The notes under the pieces: model-generated
The model's input: the letters and a program-made list of their open reading frames with translations, nothing else
What the model was told of the DNA's origin: nothing
The model's database searches: none
Made by a program: the position numbers and the translations under genes
In this document: in pieces, positions 40,701 through 46,994 of the stretch
Layout of the letters: each line of letters begins with the position of its first letter
Position numbering within the stretch: the stretch's first letter is position 1
Source of the DNA: Amyelois transitella
Lineage: Eukaryota > Arthropoda > Insecta > Lepidoptera > Pyralidae
DNA length: 64,000 bases
Direction of reading: 5' to 3'
Assembly (NCBI RefSeq): GCF_032362555.1
Contig: NC_083534.1
Coordinates: forward strand, 1,082,001-1,146,000

Positions 40701-43280
40701 ATGCTAAGCCTATCCCTTAGTCGCCTTTTACGACATTCATGGGAACGAGATAGGGTTGTCCTATTCTTTTTTATATTGGTGCCGGGAACCACACAGCACA
40801 AACAAAACTATTCAATATTATTTTAAAAAACTATGCCAGAAGAGAATTAACCAAAATATGGAATAAGTTTTTTTAAGACATCATATCCATGAACGCAATA
40901 ATTAAAATAGCTGCCATACAAATAAAGTTCATGACGCGAACAAGATACCTACTAACATGTGACGTCACACTTAAGTAGCGCTCTCGCATATCTCAGGTAG
41001 ATTATTGTTTATACATACATATAAACATAAAATCACGCCTCTTTCCCGGAGGGGTAGGCAGAGACTACATCTCTCCGCTTGCCACGATCCCTGCGTACTT
41101 CCATCGCTTCATCCACATTCATAACTTACCTACTTCATGCAAGCTCGGCGGGAACTCCCGACCTGACCCTTTGCCAGGACGTCCTTAATTCGATCAAGAT
41201 ACGTTCGTCTAGGCCTCCCTACTCCGACCTTTCCCTCCACTTTCTCCTTGTATATCTACTCAGTCAACCCGCTTTCATTCATCCATCATTATTGATGCCA
41301 TTATTGGACCAATGTTTTAGTTGTTGTTGAAATTAAATTGACAAGAAAACAAAAAGAAAATTGTCGTCATGTCTAAATGTTTTAGTTGTTGTTATAATTA
41401 AATTGTCAAGAAAACAAAAAGACAAAATTGTCATCATGTCTATAGAACAGATCTCCCCTCTCAAGGTACGAGCCGCCACCGCCGCCGCCTCGCCTCTCTC
41501 ACTGTAAAGCGGCGGCGCTCCTCTAGCGCGCTGCGCTGCGTGCGCGTGTCCCGCGCGTTGTTGCTGCGGCGGCGCGTGCGCACGTGGAGCGCGGTCGCCG
41601 CGCCGTGCGCCAGCGCCCTCGCCGCCGCCGCGCTGTGCGTGCTCAGGGACGATGTGAGTACATACATACGTATCGTCACGTCTATATCCTTTGCGAGGTG
41701 GACAGAGACAACAGTCTTGATAATACTGATGGGCCACGTTCAGCTGTTTGGTTTTCAGATTGAATTGAGAGTCAATATAGTGACAGGTTGCTAGCCCGTC
41801 GCCTATAAGAAGAGTCTCAAGTTTTTAGCCATTCCCTTAGTCGCCTTTTACGACATCCATGAGACAAAGATGAAGTGGTCCTAATCTTAAGTGCCGTGAA
41901 CCACAAGGCATAGCTAACCCATTTTTTTTTTATATTTAATTATAAAAAAAACTAAAAAAAAAACTAATCGTAACATTTTTCGAACAGGTAAACATCGACG
42001 GTCGGTTAAAATACATCTTGGGTATCACCACAACGAACGAAACTTTTTCACAGCAACCAGCCGTTCCTCTGTCCAAACCCGAGGTGTTTACTCCGAAACA
42101 AGACCTAGAGACGATGCTGGAGAACGCCACATTCAAGAAATCACAACTGAGCCCTTCAATACCTTGTATTACTGTCCCGGGTTACAGAACTCCCGAATGT
42201 CTGAAACATGTTAAATGTGATTGTTACGCGTGCGAAATACCGTTGTGTTATATTTTATCAGCATGTACTGTAGGTTTGGAAGCGGCTAGGTATTTCAGAG
42301 GTAAAGAAGTCGATATAGCTAAGAATTATTTCAAAGGTGCGTTTGAGTGTTTTGATCTAGCTGAGCGGAAATTGGTTGATTTCAAAGTGGATATGTATGA
42401 GGAGTTTATAGTGGATGGCGTTAGAAGGAAACTGATGACTGAATTGAAGGAATACCAAGTTGAAATGTTGATTGAAGCGTCATTTTTCGAATTGTCCATC
42501 AATAATTACGAGAGAGCTGACGAAATTATCGTCAAGATACACGAAATTTCACAAGAATATGATCTGAACGGTTATTTGAGCAATGAAGTGATGAATTTGA
42601 TAGTCGCGTCGGCTGAATTGAGGAATGTTGTTAAGAAACGCGACGATACTAATTTGATTAATGAATTCGAATCTCTGAAATTGACTCCTAGTAAAGATGT
42701 TGAAGTTCCTAAAACGCCCGAAGTCAAGCCGAAAGCGCCACCGAAAATGCCCAAAGTGACAGTGAAAGATGAAGAGATTCCTAAGAAGCGTAAAGTCATC
42801 AAACTGAATCTAGACGAAGTGGTTGAATCTAAACCTATCAAAAAGAAGACTGAATTCAAAATACCTATACCTGTTACCTCTAAACATGTATTAGAAAATA
42901 TAACACCGAGAATAACACGTACGAAACCTAATATTTTGGTGTCTCAACACACGGATGATGTTAAAACTCCTGTAACTGATTTCCACACGCCCATAGCTTC
43001 GACGCCTGACGAATTCTTCACGCCTATGACTAGTCTAAAGACTTATTCTAAGAAATCTTTGAGACATAACATTGTTAAGAATTTGGAGAGTGAATTTGCG
43101 ACTCCTAAAGCGGATAATAGTGTTAGTAAATTAGATGTGCCTAAAAGTAAAGCCAAAGATAATAAAAAGACGTTGAAACGAGCGACAAGTCCTGGTAAGT
43201 TAGTGAGGGAAGTTCCGACGAGGTCCGGTCGGAAACCGGCCGTGAAACCTATAAAATTTGGCTCAAAAGATGAAAAATGA
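22723..43280 (+). CDS. Three rows / separase helical-domain-like protein (1,422 residues)
   Basis: Fourteen exons: 22723-22883, 23689-23848, 25057-25201, 26153-27458, 28551-28669, 29754-29887, 30646-30753, 32673-32790, 33387-33525, 34527-34686, 35276-35378, 35643-35762, 41451-41653 and 41988-43280. Every phase matches, and the coding length is 4,269 nt with one stop. The product is mostly helical and leucine-rich with no catalytic domain. Near the C-terminus a CxCxxCxxxxC cluster (Cys 1069, 1071, 1074, 1079) is followed by helices (GLEAARYFRG, AFECFDLAERKL). About 190 residues of Lys/Pro/Thr-rich tail end the protein. The Cys cluster and following helices remind me of the region before the protease domain of separase. 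Insects split separase into a protease and Three rows, which is similar in size (about 1,400 residues). Family call is from memory and only moderate; the gene structure is much firmer. Intron 12 holds a copia element. AATAAA at 43370. Confidence 0.75.
23170..23360 (-). repeat. SINE-A, old and diverged
   Basis: Block order is kept (AACAATCTTAAAAAGACTG, CCAGTTGTTAACAG, CGACATCCATGGGTGAG, GGAGTGGTCCAATTC) with many changes. Confidence 0.65.
23597..23645 (-). repeat. SINE-A, 3' end only
   Basis: (CATA)n plus GGTCACGTCTATATCCC, 43 bases before the exon 2 acceptor of the Three rows-like gene. Confidence 0.75.
23899..24440 (-). mobile_element. LINE-G 3' end, interrupted by SINE-A
   Basis: LINE-G is a family of about 280-bp 3' fragments. 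Read on its own strand it has CATGTTTTTTAATGTAGACAATGTGC, AAATGCTGCAGTGT and CACATGCGCTTTGG, and it ends ATAAATCTATTCTATTC. Here it is split at 23934/24208 by a SINE-A insertion. No coding part is left, so its clade is unknown. Confidence 0.75.
23935..24207 (-). repeat. SINE-A with 13-bp target duplication
   Basis: A complete copy with a (CATA)4 tail edge. CAAAATTGGATAC occurs at 23922-23934 and again at 24208-24220, both being LINE-G sequence, so this is a clean retrotransposition into an older LINE-G copy. Confidence 0.92.
24452..24548 (-). repeat. SINE-A, partial
   Basis: Only the middle blocks from CAGCAGTCTTGAAAG to TTGCCAGCCCATC are present; it is joined directly to an RTE fragment. 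Confidence 0.75.
24552..24812 (-). mobile_element. RTE 3' ends, two fragments head to head
   Basis: 24552-24600 is a plus-strand piece (CTTGATCAAATTAAGGACGT). 24604-24812 is a minus-strand 3' end with (CATA)n, TCTTTCCCGGAGGGG, and a cut at GATCAAGATATG. Confidence 0.82.
24899..25050 (+). repeat. SINE-A, 3' half, abutting exon 3
   Basis: Its tail TATATGTATATGTATG is followed by only TTTCAG before exon 3 of the Three rows-like gene. Confidence 0.85.
25253..25517 (-). repeat. SINE-A
   Basis: A complete copy in intron 3 with a (CATA)3 edge. Confidence 0.9.
25525..25773 (-). mobile_element. SINE-T, nearly full length
   Basis: Tail (AATA)n at the left; tRNA-like head CTCTGTGGCGCAGCGG at the right. 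The B box is damaged (GATTTGAAGCC on the plus strand). Confidence 0.85.
25774..25848 (+). repeat. SINE-A, 3' end
   Basis: AGCTGAACGTGGCCTATTAG to GACGTGATTATATA; directly joined to the SINE-T head. Confidence 0.75.
25911..26135 (+). repeat. SINE-A, headless
   Basis: Lacks the GTGCCGTGTGG head. Its tail GTGTGTATGTATGTA ends 17 bases before exon 4. Confidence 0.85.
27525..27660 (-). mobile_element. RTE 3' end
   Basis: (CATA)3, CTTTTCCCGAAGGGG and ATGCAAGCTCGTCGG; 67 bases after the exon 4 donor. Confidence 0.85.
27915..28045 (+). repeat. Unclassified repeat J
   Basis: Second copy of the 16549-16730 sequence; here the signal reads GTAATAAGGTCGTTATT. Confidence 0.5.
28090..28222 (+). repeat. 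SINE-A, 3' half
   Basis: From AGCAACCTGTCAC to TATGTATGTA, immediately followed by a HEL-1 copy. Confidence 0.8.
28225..28495 (-). mobile_element. HEL-1 Helitron, full length
   Basis: The 3' end reads CACAGATAGT (CTAG changed to CTAT on its strand); the 5' end TCTATACTAAT is intact at 28495. It lies 55 bases before exon 5. Confidence 0.88.
28698..28871 (+). mobile_element. HEL-2 Helitron, shortened
   Basis: HEL-2 is a second Helitron family: ATCCTACTAATATTATAAA at 5', ACGCAAAAACTACTGAACCG and GAAGACCCAGAATAACA inside, and GACGAAGTCGCGGGCGGCCTCTAG at 3'. This copy has lost part of each end. Confidence 0.75.
28872..29003 (-). repeat. SINE-A, head half
   Basis: CCCATCGCCTAACAAGAAG to GCGTAACCACACGG. 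Confidence 0.7.
29112..29360 (-). repeat. SINE-A
   Basis: A complete copy but with almost no tail. A short (ATC)n run follows at 29387-29405. Confidence 0.88.
29515..29690 (+). mobile_element. HEL-3 Helitron
   Basis: A third Helitron family: AACAAAGTCGCTATTTTAG near its start, GATGCGGTTTTTGTAAC, and a 3' hairpin CCCGTGCGAAGCCGGGGCGGG leading to GTCGCTAG|T. Confidence 0.75.
29936..30014 (-). repeat. SINE-A, 3' end
   Basis: ATAATCATAATTACGTC to CCACGTTCAG; 48 bases after the exon 6 donor, tail facing the exon. Confidence 0.75.
30023..30276 (-). repeat. SINE-A
   Basis: A complete copy directly following the partial copy at 29936. The shared ACATAAATACAATAATCATAAT before both suggests a target duplication of about 20 bases. 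Confidence 0.85.
30361..30609 (+). repeat. SINE-A
   Basis: Complete; the TATGTATGTAGGTATG tail ends about 35 bases before exon 7. Confidence 0.88.
30835..31090 (+). repeat. SINE-A
   Basis: Complete copy in intron 7. ACAAGGAGAGTG flanks it on both sides (30820 and 31091), a likely target duplication within an RTE fragment. Confidence 0.88.
31091..31450 (+). mobile_element. RTE coding fragments
   Basis: Two overlapping pieces of the RTE C-terminal region. 31193-31400 codes VKEDVVTGIEKGMLRWFGHV and GKVGVGRPRRTYLDRIKDVL, then breaks. A second copy of the KVGVGR segment lies at 31097-31160. Confidence 0.8.
31456..31697 (+). repeat. SINE-A
   Basis: Nearly complete; inserted in RTE-derived sequence, which resumes at 31698 in the other orientation. 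Confidence 0.85.
31698..31793 (-). mobile_element. RTE 3' region fragment
   Basis: CACGATCCCTGCAAACATC to TTGACCTGACC; the terminal part with the tail is replaced by the SINE-A at 31456. Confidence 0.7.
31824..32095 (-). mobile_element. Helitron-like repeat
   Basis: Begins CTAGCTGCTGCCCGCGAC, TTTGTCCGCGT, the mirror of a Helitron CTAG end, and continues with GTGAACCGATTTTGATG and GGAGATAATCGTGATC to an A/T-rich edge. It differs from HEL-1 to HEL-3. Confidence 0.55.
32185..32340 (+). mobile_element. RTE 3' end with 39-bp flanking duplication
   Basis: The last 140 bases of RTE plus a (TATG)4 tail. The 39 bases at 32146-32184 (ATACTAAATGTACAG and so on) are repeated exactly at 32341-32379. Confidence 0.9.
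32380..32672 (+). mobile_element. LINE-G 3' end forming the exon 8 acceptor
   Basis: Same family as 23899-24440 in the opposite orientation. It ends AATAAATC, TATTCTATTCTAT, and then AG; exon 8 starts at 32673. Confidence 0.8.
32926..33068 (-). repeat. SINE-A, diverged
   Basis: ATCCCTTGCGGGTAGACAG to AGCTTATCCCTTAGACG, with internal loss. Confidence 0.65.
33122..33305 (-). mobile_element. HEL-1 Helitron, 5' part
   Basis: Starts in the poly-T/CCATTATTTC region and keeps the 5' end at 33305. Confidence 0.85.
33532..33750 (-). repeat. SINE-A starting at the exon 9 donor
   Basis: The (CATA)n edge begins right after GTAAGTAT. The head end is scrambled (TCCCTTTCCCGTGTGGTTCCC). Confidence 0.82.
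33777..33995 (-). mobile_element. HEL-2-type Helitron
   Basis: ACTAGAGGCCGCCCGCGAC at the 3' end. After GGATAAAAAACATG the body differs from other HEL-2 copies (GAGAATCGGTCAAGCC). Confidence 0.7.
34065..34165 (-). repeat. SINE-A, middle piece
   Basis: AAAGACTGATAGGACG to GAATCCCAAGT. Confidence 0.7.
34236..34501 (-). repeat. SINE-A
   Basis: Complete, with a (CATA)5 edge; its head is 25 bases before exon 10. Confidence 0.9.
34698..34850 (+). repeat. SINE-A, 5' half
   Basis: Head GCCGTGTGGTTCCCGGCACC starts 11 bases after the exon 10 donor; degraded after GGGATTGTTTTATG. Confidence 0.75.
35450..35598 (-). mobile_element. SINE-U body
   Basis: The complement of CAAAGGTTGCGGAGGTCAG and GGTCAAAGGCATACC; 45 bases before exon 12. 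Confidence 0.75.
35785..35789. repeat. Target site duplication CATTT (left)
   Basis: Matches CATTT at 40278-40282 across the copia element. Confidence 0.9.
35790..36017 (-). repeat. Copia 3' LTR (228 bp)
   Basis: Identical by eye to 40050-40277. On the element strand it begins TGTTAGTC and ends TAATTATA. The polypurine tract AGTGGGGG lies just inside it, at about 36018-36025. Confidence 0.93.
36066..39947 (-). CDS. Copia gag-pol polyprotein
   Basis: A single frame of 1,293 codons, ATG at 39947. Domains in copia order: a gag region (residues about 1-220), a CCHC knuckle CYRCKQTGHYRNQC at about 225, and a protease with WYIDSGASAHLT at about 272. An HHCC-type integrase zinc region follows (HRRLGHV, then CVVCCEGK), then an integrase core (IHSDVCGP, LRSDNGKEF, NGLIERFNRT). 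The reverse transcriptase has FLNGHLKEDIFM and the catalytic YVDDFLIFS, and RNase H has DADWASD and ALSSCEAEYMALSEA. Integrase before reverse transcriptase separates it from gypsy types. All catalytic motifs I looked for are present, so the element could be active. Gag and pol share one frame without a shift, as in copia. Confidence 0.95.
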   Translation of the reverse strand: MSTNYLVNVPKLKGRENYTEWCFAAENFLILENMVHCIKPVAEKTTEAADDAKTRAKLILTIDSSLYVHIKDVGTTLELWNKLKALFDDSGFTRRISLLRNLISIRLESCSSMTSYVTQLVETGQKLSGTGFQISDEWIGCLLLAGLTEKYAPMIMAIEHSGIAITTDAIKSKLMDLEENSGDTSGAFASFRKNKFVSNSQSAGNAGTKDNGQLSMSKSKRVIRCYRCKQTGHYRNQCTNFDKDSSNTKSTERKQTNAFNAVFLNGSFSKNDWYIDSGASAHLTANEHWINNVSTEHTIKEIVVANEEKLTVKCSGDVQIATVTDDSEYDVIVEGVLCVPKITTNLLSVSQLVKNGNRVLFTTSGCSIYNRNDNLVAKASLINGVYKLNSPVSLLAAAVTSVDTWHRRLGHVNSMYLNKMPSAVSGMEVDKKSDISQLSCVVCCEGKQSRLPFGNSGSRSGELLGLIHSDVCGPMEHVSIGGSQYFILFIDDYSRMTCIYFMKQKSEAFQHFQEYKAKMENQLNRKIKILRSDNGKEFCNRSFDDYLRKNGILHQKSNPYTPEQNGLIERFNRTIVEKAKCLLFDAKMGKEFWAEACNTAVYLHNRTVLPALNDKTPYEVWTGCKPDISHLRIFGSRVMVHVAKEKRQKWDKKSEEQILVGYPEDIKGYRVYNPITKKVSTSRDVMIMEDVKPEVSIPIMESKESNEESLDSVGDSFSEEAEDTMIESYVDNSDVTYIPSEYEDAESTELGNSEQKRNDRIRKKPERYGYSNMCTDVGVEALDDASDLTVQEALAGPEKEQWLSAIREELDCFSENDAWELVDTPDSGAVVKCKWVLKKKYCDNKVRYRARLVAKGFTQRPGVDYQETFSPVIRHSTLRYLFALSVQLNMDITHLDVTTAFLNGHLKEDIFMQLPECFPIVNCNKVLKLKKAVYGLKQASLAWYDRVKETLCNLGYTKSKIEPCVFMRNCNNDKKVIVGIYVDDFLIFSNDNSETDSLIKALSNKFKIKNLGQVKQYLGMRVNVNRKSNVVTLDQENYIEQLMQKFNMSECSTAVTPIECKLNLEKSNVCEDNIPYQRLIGSLMYLAVLTRPDIAYSVSYLSQFNRSYTHVHFNYAKRILRYLYKTKDYCLRYSQETPDLIGYVDADWASDAIDRRSYTGYCFMKCGSPVSWESRKQRTVALSSCEAEYMALSEACREAIYLRNIEQEILGSCKRLIIFNDSQSALKLANSHQSHKRSKHIDVRYNFICEVIEKGIIETKYVRTSQMPADLLTKGLSGAKHYQFMKYLGIDRK
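40050..40277 (-). repeat. Copia 5' LTR (228 bp)
   Basis: The promoter-side LTR; on the element strand transcription would run toward lower coordinates. Followed by the primer-binding site at about 40035-40049 and flanked on the outside by CATTT at 40278-40282. Confidence 0.93.
40342..40515 (-). repeat. SINE-A, 3' two thirds
   Basis: ATGTATAATCACGTCTATATTCC to AAGAAGAATCTTAA, broken before the CCATGG block. Confidence 0.8.
40569..40798 (-). repeat. SINE-A, diverged
   Basis: All blocks are present in order, with a deletion near GAAATTGATAGAATTG. Confidence 0.8.
41013..41286 (-). mobile_element. RTE 3' end
   Basis: From the interrupted (CATA)n tail to GTCAACCCGCTTTCATTCATCC, covering the last 80 or so codons of the RTE frame. 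Confidence 0.85.
41311..41440. repeat. 65-bp tandem duplication
   Basis: AATGTTTTAGTTGTTGTT starts at 41311 and 41376; the units differ by a few bases. The second unit ends against the acceptor region of exon 13. Confidence 0.85.
41659..41910 (-). repeat. SINE-A starting at the exon 13 donor
   Basis: The tail edge CATACATACG follows the donor GTGAGTA directly; the head ends GTGAACCACAAGGCA. Confidence 0.85.
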
Positions 43281-43367
43281 CAATTTTACTAGATTAACTT
43301 TTTTTTAAATATGTAAATGTTCATGGTCTGCGTTTTGTTTTTAATAAGTAAGTTCGTATAATACGTT

Positions 43368-43660
43368 TCAATAAAGAAGAGAATCTAAAATGGCGTCAAG
43401 TATTTGCAGTGACAGATCGTACGGTTAGCAAACAAAAAAATAAAAAATATGTATTTATCAAAAACATTTAAAAGCAATTCTGTGCATTGAATATATTTAA
43501 ATCAATAAAGAAACGAATATTAAATTTAGAATAAATTTAAAAATTAGTATTTGCAGTGACAGATCGTACGGTTAGCAAAGAAATGTAATAATATTTTTTT
43601 ATCAAAAACATTTAAAAAAATATTTTGTACATTGAATATATTTACATTAAAATAATATAA
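43368..43660. repeat. Tandem duplication after the gene
   Basis: TATTTGCAGTGACAGATCG occurs at 43401 and 43548, and TCAATAAAGAA at about 43368 and 43503, so a unit of about 135-147 bases including the poly(A) signal is present twice, with divergence. Confidence 0.75.
43370..43375 (+). terminator. Poly(A) signal of the Three rows-like gene
   Basis: AATAAA 90 bases after the stop; a second AATAAAGAA at 43504 lies in the duplicated copy that follows. Confidence 0.7.
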
Positions 43661-44147
43661 GGCGATGAAGAAACAGTAGTAGTGTCACACATGTCACACA
43701 AATGTAATCACCGCGCAGAACAAAAATTCTACAATACAAACAACGACTGTTTTTTTTTGCATGCAGTACCGCTATGTGTAAGTAAAACCGGCAATAGTGT
43801 GCAAGTGAGAGGTCACAATTTTGGCCACCATTTTAAATTCGTTTCTTCTAAGAAACGGGTTATACAAAGCTAACTTTTCAGGACTCACAAGAATTTTAAA
43901 AACGCGGGTATTAAAAAAAAATAAAACAAGGTGTCTCATGTCATTTTGGCCAATGGTGTCGTGCCACAGATACAAAAGATTACTCTGATTGGCCGAATGA
44001 GAGGGTCACGTGACTTTTTATATAACTTTTTATATATCTGTTCATCAAGGGTTCTTACCATCTTACAGTTATGGCAAGAACCTAACTAGGTAAATTATAT
44101 TAAGGTGCATACAGATTATGTGACAATGTTATATAACACTAGCTGTG

Positions 44148-44844
44148 CCCGCGACTTCGTCCGCGTGGATTAGTTACTATGGGCATCATTAAAGCCCTCT
44201 TCACATTTTCCATTATTTACATACATACATACATACATAAAATCACGCCTCTTTCCCGGAGGGGTAGGCAGAGACTACCTCTTTCCACTTGCCACGATCT
44301 CTGCATACTTCTTTCGCTTCGTCCACATTCATAACTCTCTTCATACAAGCTCGGCGGTTTCGGGTACTTTTGACCTGACCCTTTACCAGGACGTCCTTAA
44401 TTTGATCAAGATACGTTCGTCTAGGTCTTCCCACTCCGACCTTTCCCTCCACACTCTCCTTGTATATCTGCTTAGTCAACCTGCTTTCATTCATCCTCTC
44501 CACATGACCGAACCATCTTAACATATCCTTTTCTATTCCTGTAACTACATCTTCTTTCACATCACAACATTCCCTTATCACGCTGTTCCTTATCCTGTCA
44601 CTCAATTTCACACCCATCATACTCCTTAACGCTCTCATTTCCACTGCATTTATTCTGCTTTCATGCTTCTTTTTTTTCTCCATTATTTCTTTGCTTCTAA
44701 TAATTGCAGCATGATGTTATATAGCCTTAAGCCTTCATCGATAAATGGTCTATTCAACGCAAAAATAATTTTTCAATTCGAACTAGTAGTTCATGAGATT
44801 AGCGCGTTCAAACAAACTCTTCAGCTTTATAATATAAGTATAGA
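44148..44844 (-). mobile_element. HEL-1 Helitron split by an RTE insertion
   Basis: 3' part 44148-44218 and 5' part 44679-44844. The break is at TCCATTATTT, present on both sides of the RTE copy. Both Helitron ends are kept. Confidence 0.9.
44219..44678 (-). mobile_element. RTE-type LINE, longest 3' copy (family description)
   Basis: A 5'-truncated RTE copy with a 10-bp target duplication TCCATTATTT (44209-44218 and 44679-44688). A 146-codon frame (44683-44243) is the C-terminal end of an RTE polyprotein, after the reverse transcriptase. It contains MRALRSMMGVKLSDRIRNSV, MLRWFGHVERMNE, GKVGVGRPRRTYLDQIKDVL and VVSAYPSGKEA, then TGA, a 3' UTR of only a few bases and (TATG)n. No catalytic part remains. 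All other RTE pieces in the window are shorter 3' ends of the same family. Confidence 0.92.
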
Positions 44845-45282
44845 TTTAAAAGTTGCGCACCGTTGGAAGAAATAGGAAGACTTAACTTGGCAGTGCCAAT
44901 ATATGCCCATCCTAGCGTTTCTCCCGATAAATCATCCCTTGGGAATTGACCTTCAACTACCCTATGACCACGATTCAAGAGTGAGTAGGTCAGCTCGCGC
45001 GGTATGACACGCGCGACGCCATTTTAATCGCGCTATAAACTATCGCTGTTTCGCTTTTTATCGTGACATGAAACGGGACAGCGATATGTCGTTTTTTCGA
45101 CCGATATAAATTGTATTATTTTAAGAATGTGCTCATACTGAATAGGTTAGTTGTAACGTAATACTGTTACCGGAAACTGAAGTGCAAAATTTGTATTTTT
45201 TAACCAAACTTAAATGTATTTTTGTAATTTTGTATTGATAAATAAAAATTAATTTTACCAATAGAGTGGTTTTTATTTTGTG
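44845..45282. other. Unassigned sequence
   Basis: No frame and no listed repeat. CACGCGCGACGCCATTTTAATCGCG and a later GATAAATAAAAATT (about 45237) could be promoter-like and poly(A)-like parts of an unrecognised element or a non-coding transcript. No firm call. Confidence 0.3.
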
Positions 45283-45566
45283 ACTAGCTGTGCCCGCGAC
45301 TCCGTCCACGTGGAAAAGTTGTTTTGGGCATCATTAAAGCCCTAAAGGATGAATAATTTCCCCCGTTTTTTTTTACATTTTCTATTATTTTTTCGCTATA
45401 GTTGCAGTTTTTCCTTATAGTTGCAGCGTGATATTATATAGCCTAAAGCCTTCCTCGATAAATGGTCTATTCAACACAAAAATAATTTTTCATTTTGAAC
45501 CAGTTCACGAAATTAGCGCGTTCAAACAAACAAACTCTTCAGCTTTATAATATATGTTAGTATAGA
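45283..45566 (-). mobile_element. HEL-1 Helitron, full length
   Basis: ACTAGCTGTGCCCGCGAC at 45283; TATAGA at 45566. A short internal duplication (AGTTGCAG twice). Confidence 0.9.
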
Positions 45567-45596
45567 TAAGACATTTCGGCTATAATGTATCCAGAG

Positions 45597-45722
45597 TGAC
45601 AATGAAGAGAGTTATGAATGTGGATGAAGCGAAGGAAGTATGCAGTGATCGTGGCAAGTGGAAAGAGGTAGTGTCTGCCTACCGCTCCGGGAAAGAGGCG
45701 TGACTTTATGTATGTATGTATG
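45597..45722 (+). mobile_element. RTE 3' end with target duplication
   Basis: About 126 bases ending (TATG)4. TATCCAGAGT lies before it (45587-45596) and is repeated right after the tail. Confidence 0.88.
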
Positions 45723-45896
45723 TATCCAGAGTTTTGATAAGTTCCTGTTCTCACCGTAATTTGCAACGCCTGCCATTTTATAGCGTCATAAATTTACACA
45801 AAATGGCGTCATTCGTCAGCTGCCAAGTGCAGACATATACTTCCGCTGTTAAAGCTGAATGACAATAGTTTTTACATAAATACATACATAGAATAT

Positions 45897-46043
45897 CTTC
45901 TATAACAACTTGTCACTATTTAAATCTCAATTCTATCATCAAGCCAAAAAGCTGAACGTGGTCTATCAGTCTTTTCAAGACTGTTGGCTCTGTCTACAGT
46001 GTCTTCCCTGCAAGGGATATAGACGTGACTATATGTATGTATG
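45897..46043 (+). repeat. SINE-A, 3' half
   Basis: ACAACTTGTCACTATTT to TATGTATGTATG, with an 8-base insertion in the TCTACC block. Confidence 0.8.
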
Positions 46044-46335
46044 CATCAAAATCGAGAATAAACCTGTTGTGGTCTAAGCAGAAACCATATGGTTACAAAT
46101 GCGCAAACAGATCGTAGAAATTATAAAAATTGATGCAAAAACTAGTTCCCACAAATTCCCATTTATTCCCACAGCTCTCCACGGCATCATGCGTCAATGT
46201 CGGGAACAGACGCCGTTATCAAGATTTATGAGGCTTCAAACGATCGTTTGGCTTTTCAGCCCACAAAAAATGTAGGGTGTAATCCTCGCTCTGTCATAAA
46301 AATGAAGATTTTTCTTAACTAAGTGTAATGGAGTA

Positions 46336-46602
46336 TATAGCGCCGTGTGGTTCCCGGCACCAATACAAAAAAGAATAGGACCACTCCATCTCTTTCCCAT
46401 GGATGTCGTAAAAGGCGACTAAGGGATAGGCTTACAAACTTGGGATTATTTTTTAGGCGATGGGCTAGCAACCTGTCGCTATTTGAATCTCAATTCTATC
46501 ATTAAGCCAAATAGCTGAACGTGGCCATTCAGTCTTTTCAAGACTGTTGGCTCTGTCTACCCCGCAAGGGATATAGACGTGACCATATGTATGTATGTAT
46601 GT
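46336..46602 (+). repeat. SINE-A with target duplication
   Basis: Complete; TAAGTGTAATG flanks both sides (about 46319 and 46602). Confidence 0.9.
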
Positions 46603-46621
46603 AAGTGTAATGAAATGTACG

Positions 46622-46842
46622 CTTGGCTGTGACACCGTAGGTCCCGGGTTCGAATCCCGGCCAGGGCATGATGAGAAATGAACTTTTTCTGATTGGCCTG
46701 GGCCTTTGATGTTTATCTATATAAGTATTTATTATAAAAATATAGTATCGTTTAGTTAGTATCTCGTAACACAAGTCTCGAACTCACTACGACGTTAACT
46801 CAATCTGTTTAATTTGTCCCGTATGTATTTATTTATTTAATG
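46622..46842 (+). mobile_element. SINE-T, head truncated
   Basis: Starts after the A box; B box GGTTCGAATCC and body intact; ends CCCGTATGTATTTATTTA. Confidence 0.88.
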
Positions 46843-46857
46843 AAAGGCCTATTAAGA

Positions 46858-46990
46858 TGTAGCGGGTAGCGATGTTTCGGCTCGACCGCCACCAAAGGGA
46901 AGATCTAAGTGATAGCGTCGCGTTCTTGTTGTGATTTGCGGCGTATAGATGTCGCCACAGTACTCCCCCCGAAGACCGGGGGTGTTATTG
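46858..46990. repeat. Repeat K fragment
   Basis: CACCAAAGGGAAGATCTAAG and CGTATAGATGTCGCCACAG match parts of the 14.7-15.1 kb region. Confidence 0.5.
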
Positions 46991-46994
46991 TGTA

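Noticed and set aside
42572..42859. Minus-strand frame inside exon 14
   Set aside because: Antisense shadow of the long plus-strand coding exon, with no splice or family support.
44243..44683. A host gene of 146 codons
   Set aside because: Its MLRWFGHVERMNE and SGKEA end recurs many times in the window with (TATG)n tails and sits within target duplications, so it is the end of an RTE retrotransposon.
46186..46321. Possible coding stretch (MSGTDAVIKIYEASNDR)
   Set aside because: Only about 40 codons, acceptor-like CCCACAG upstream but no partner exon, and no family recognised.
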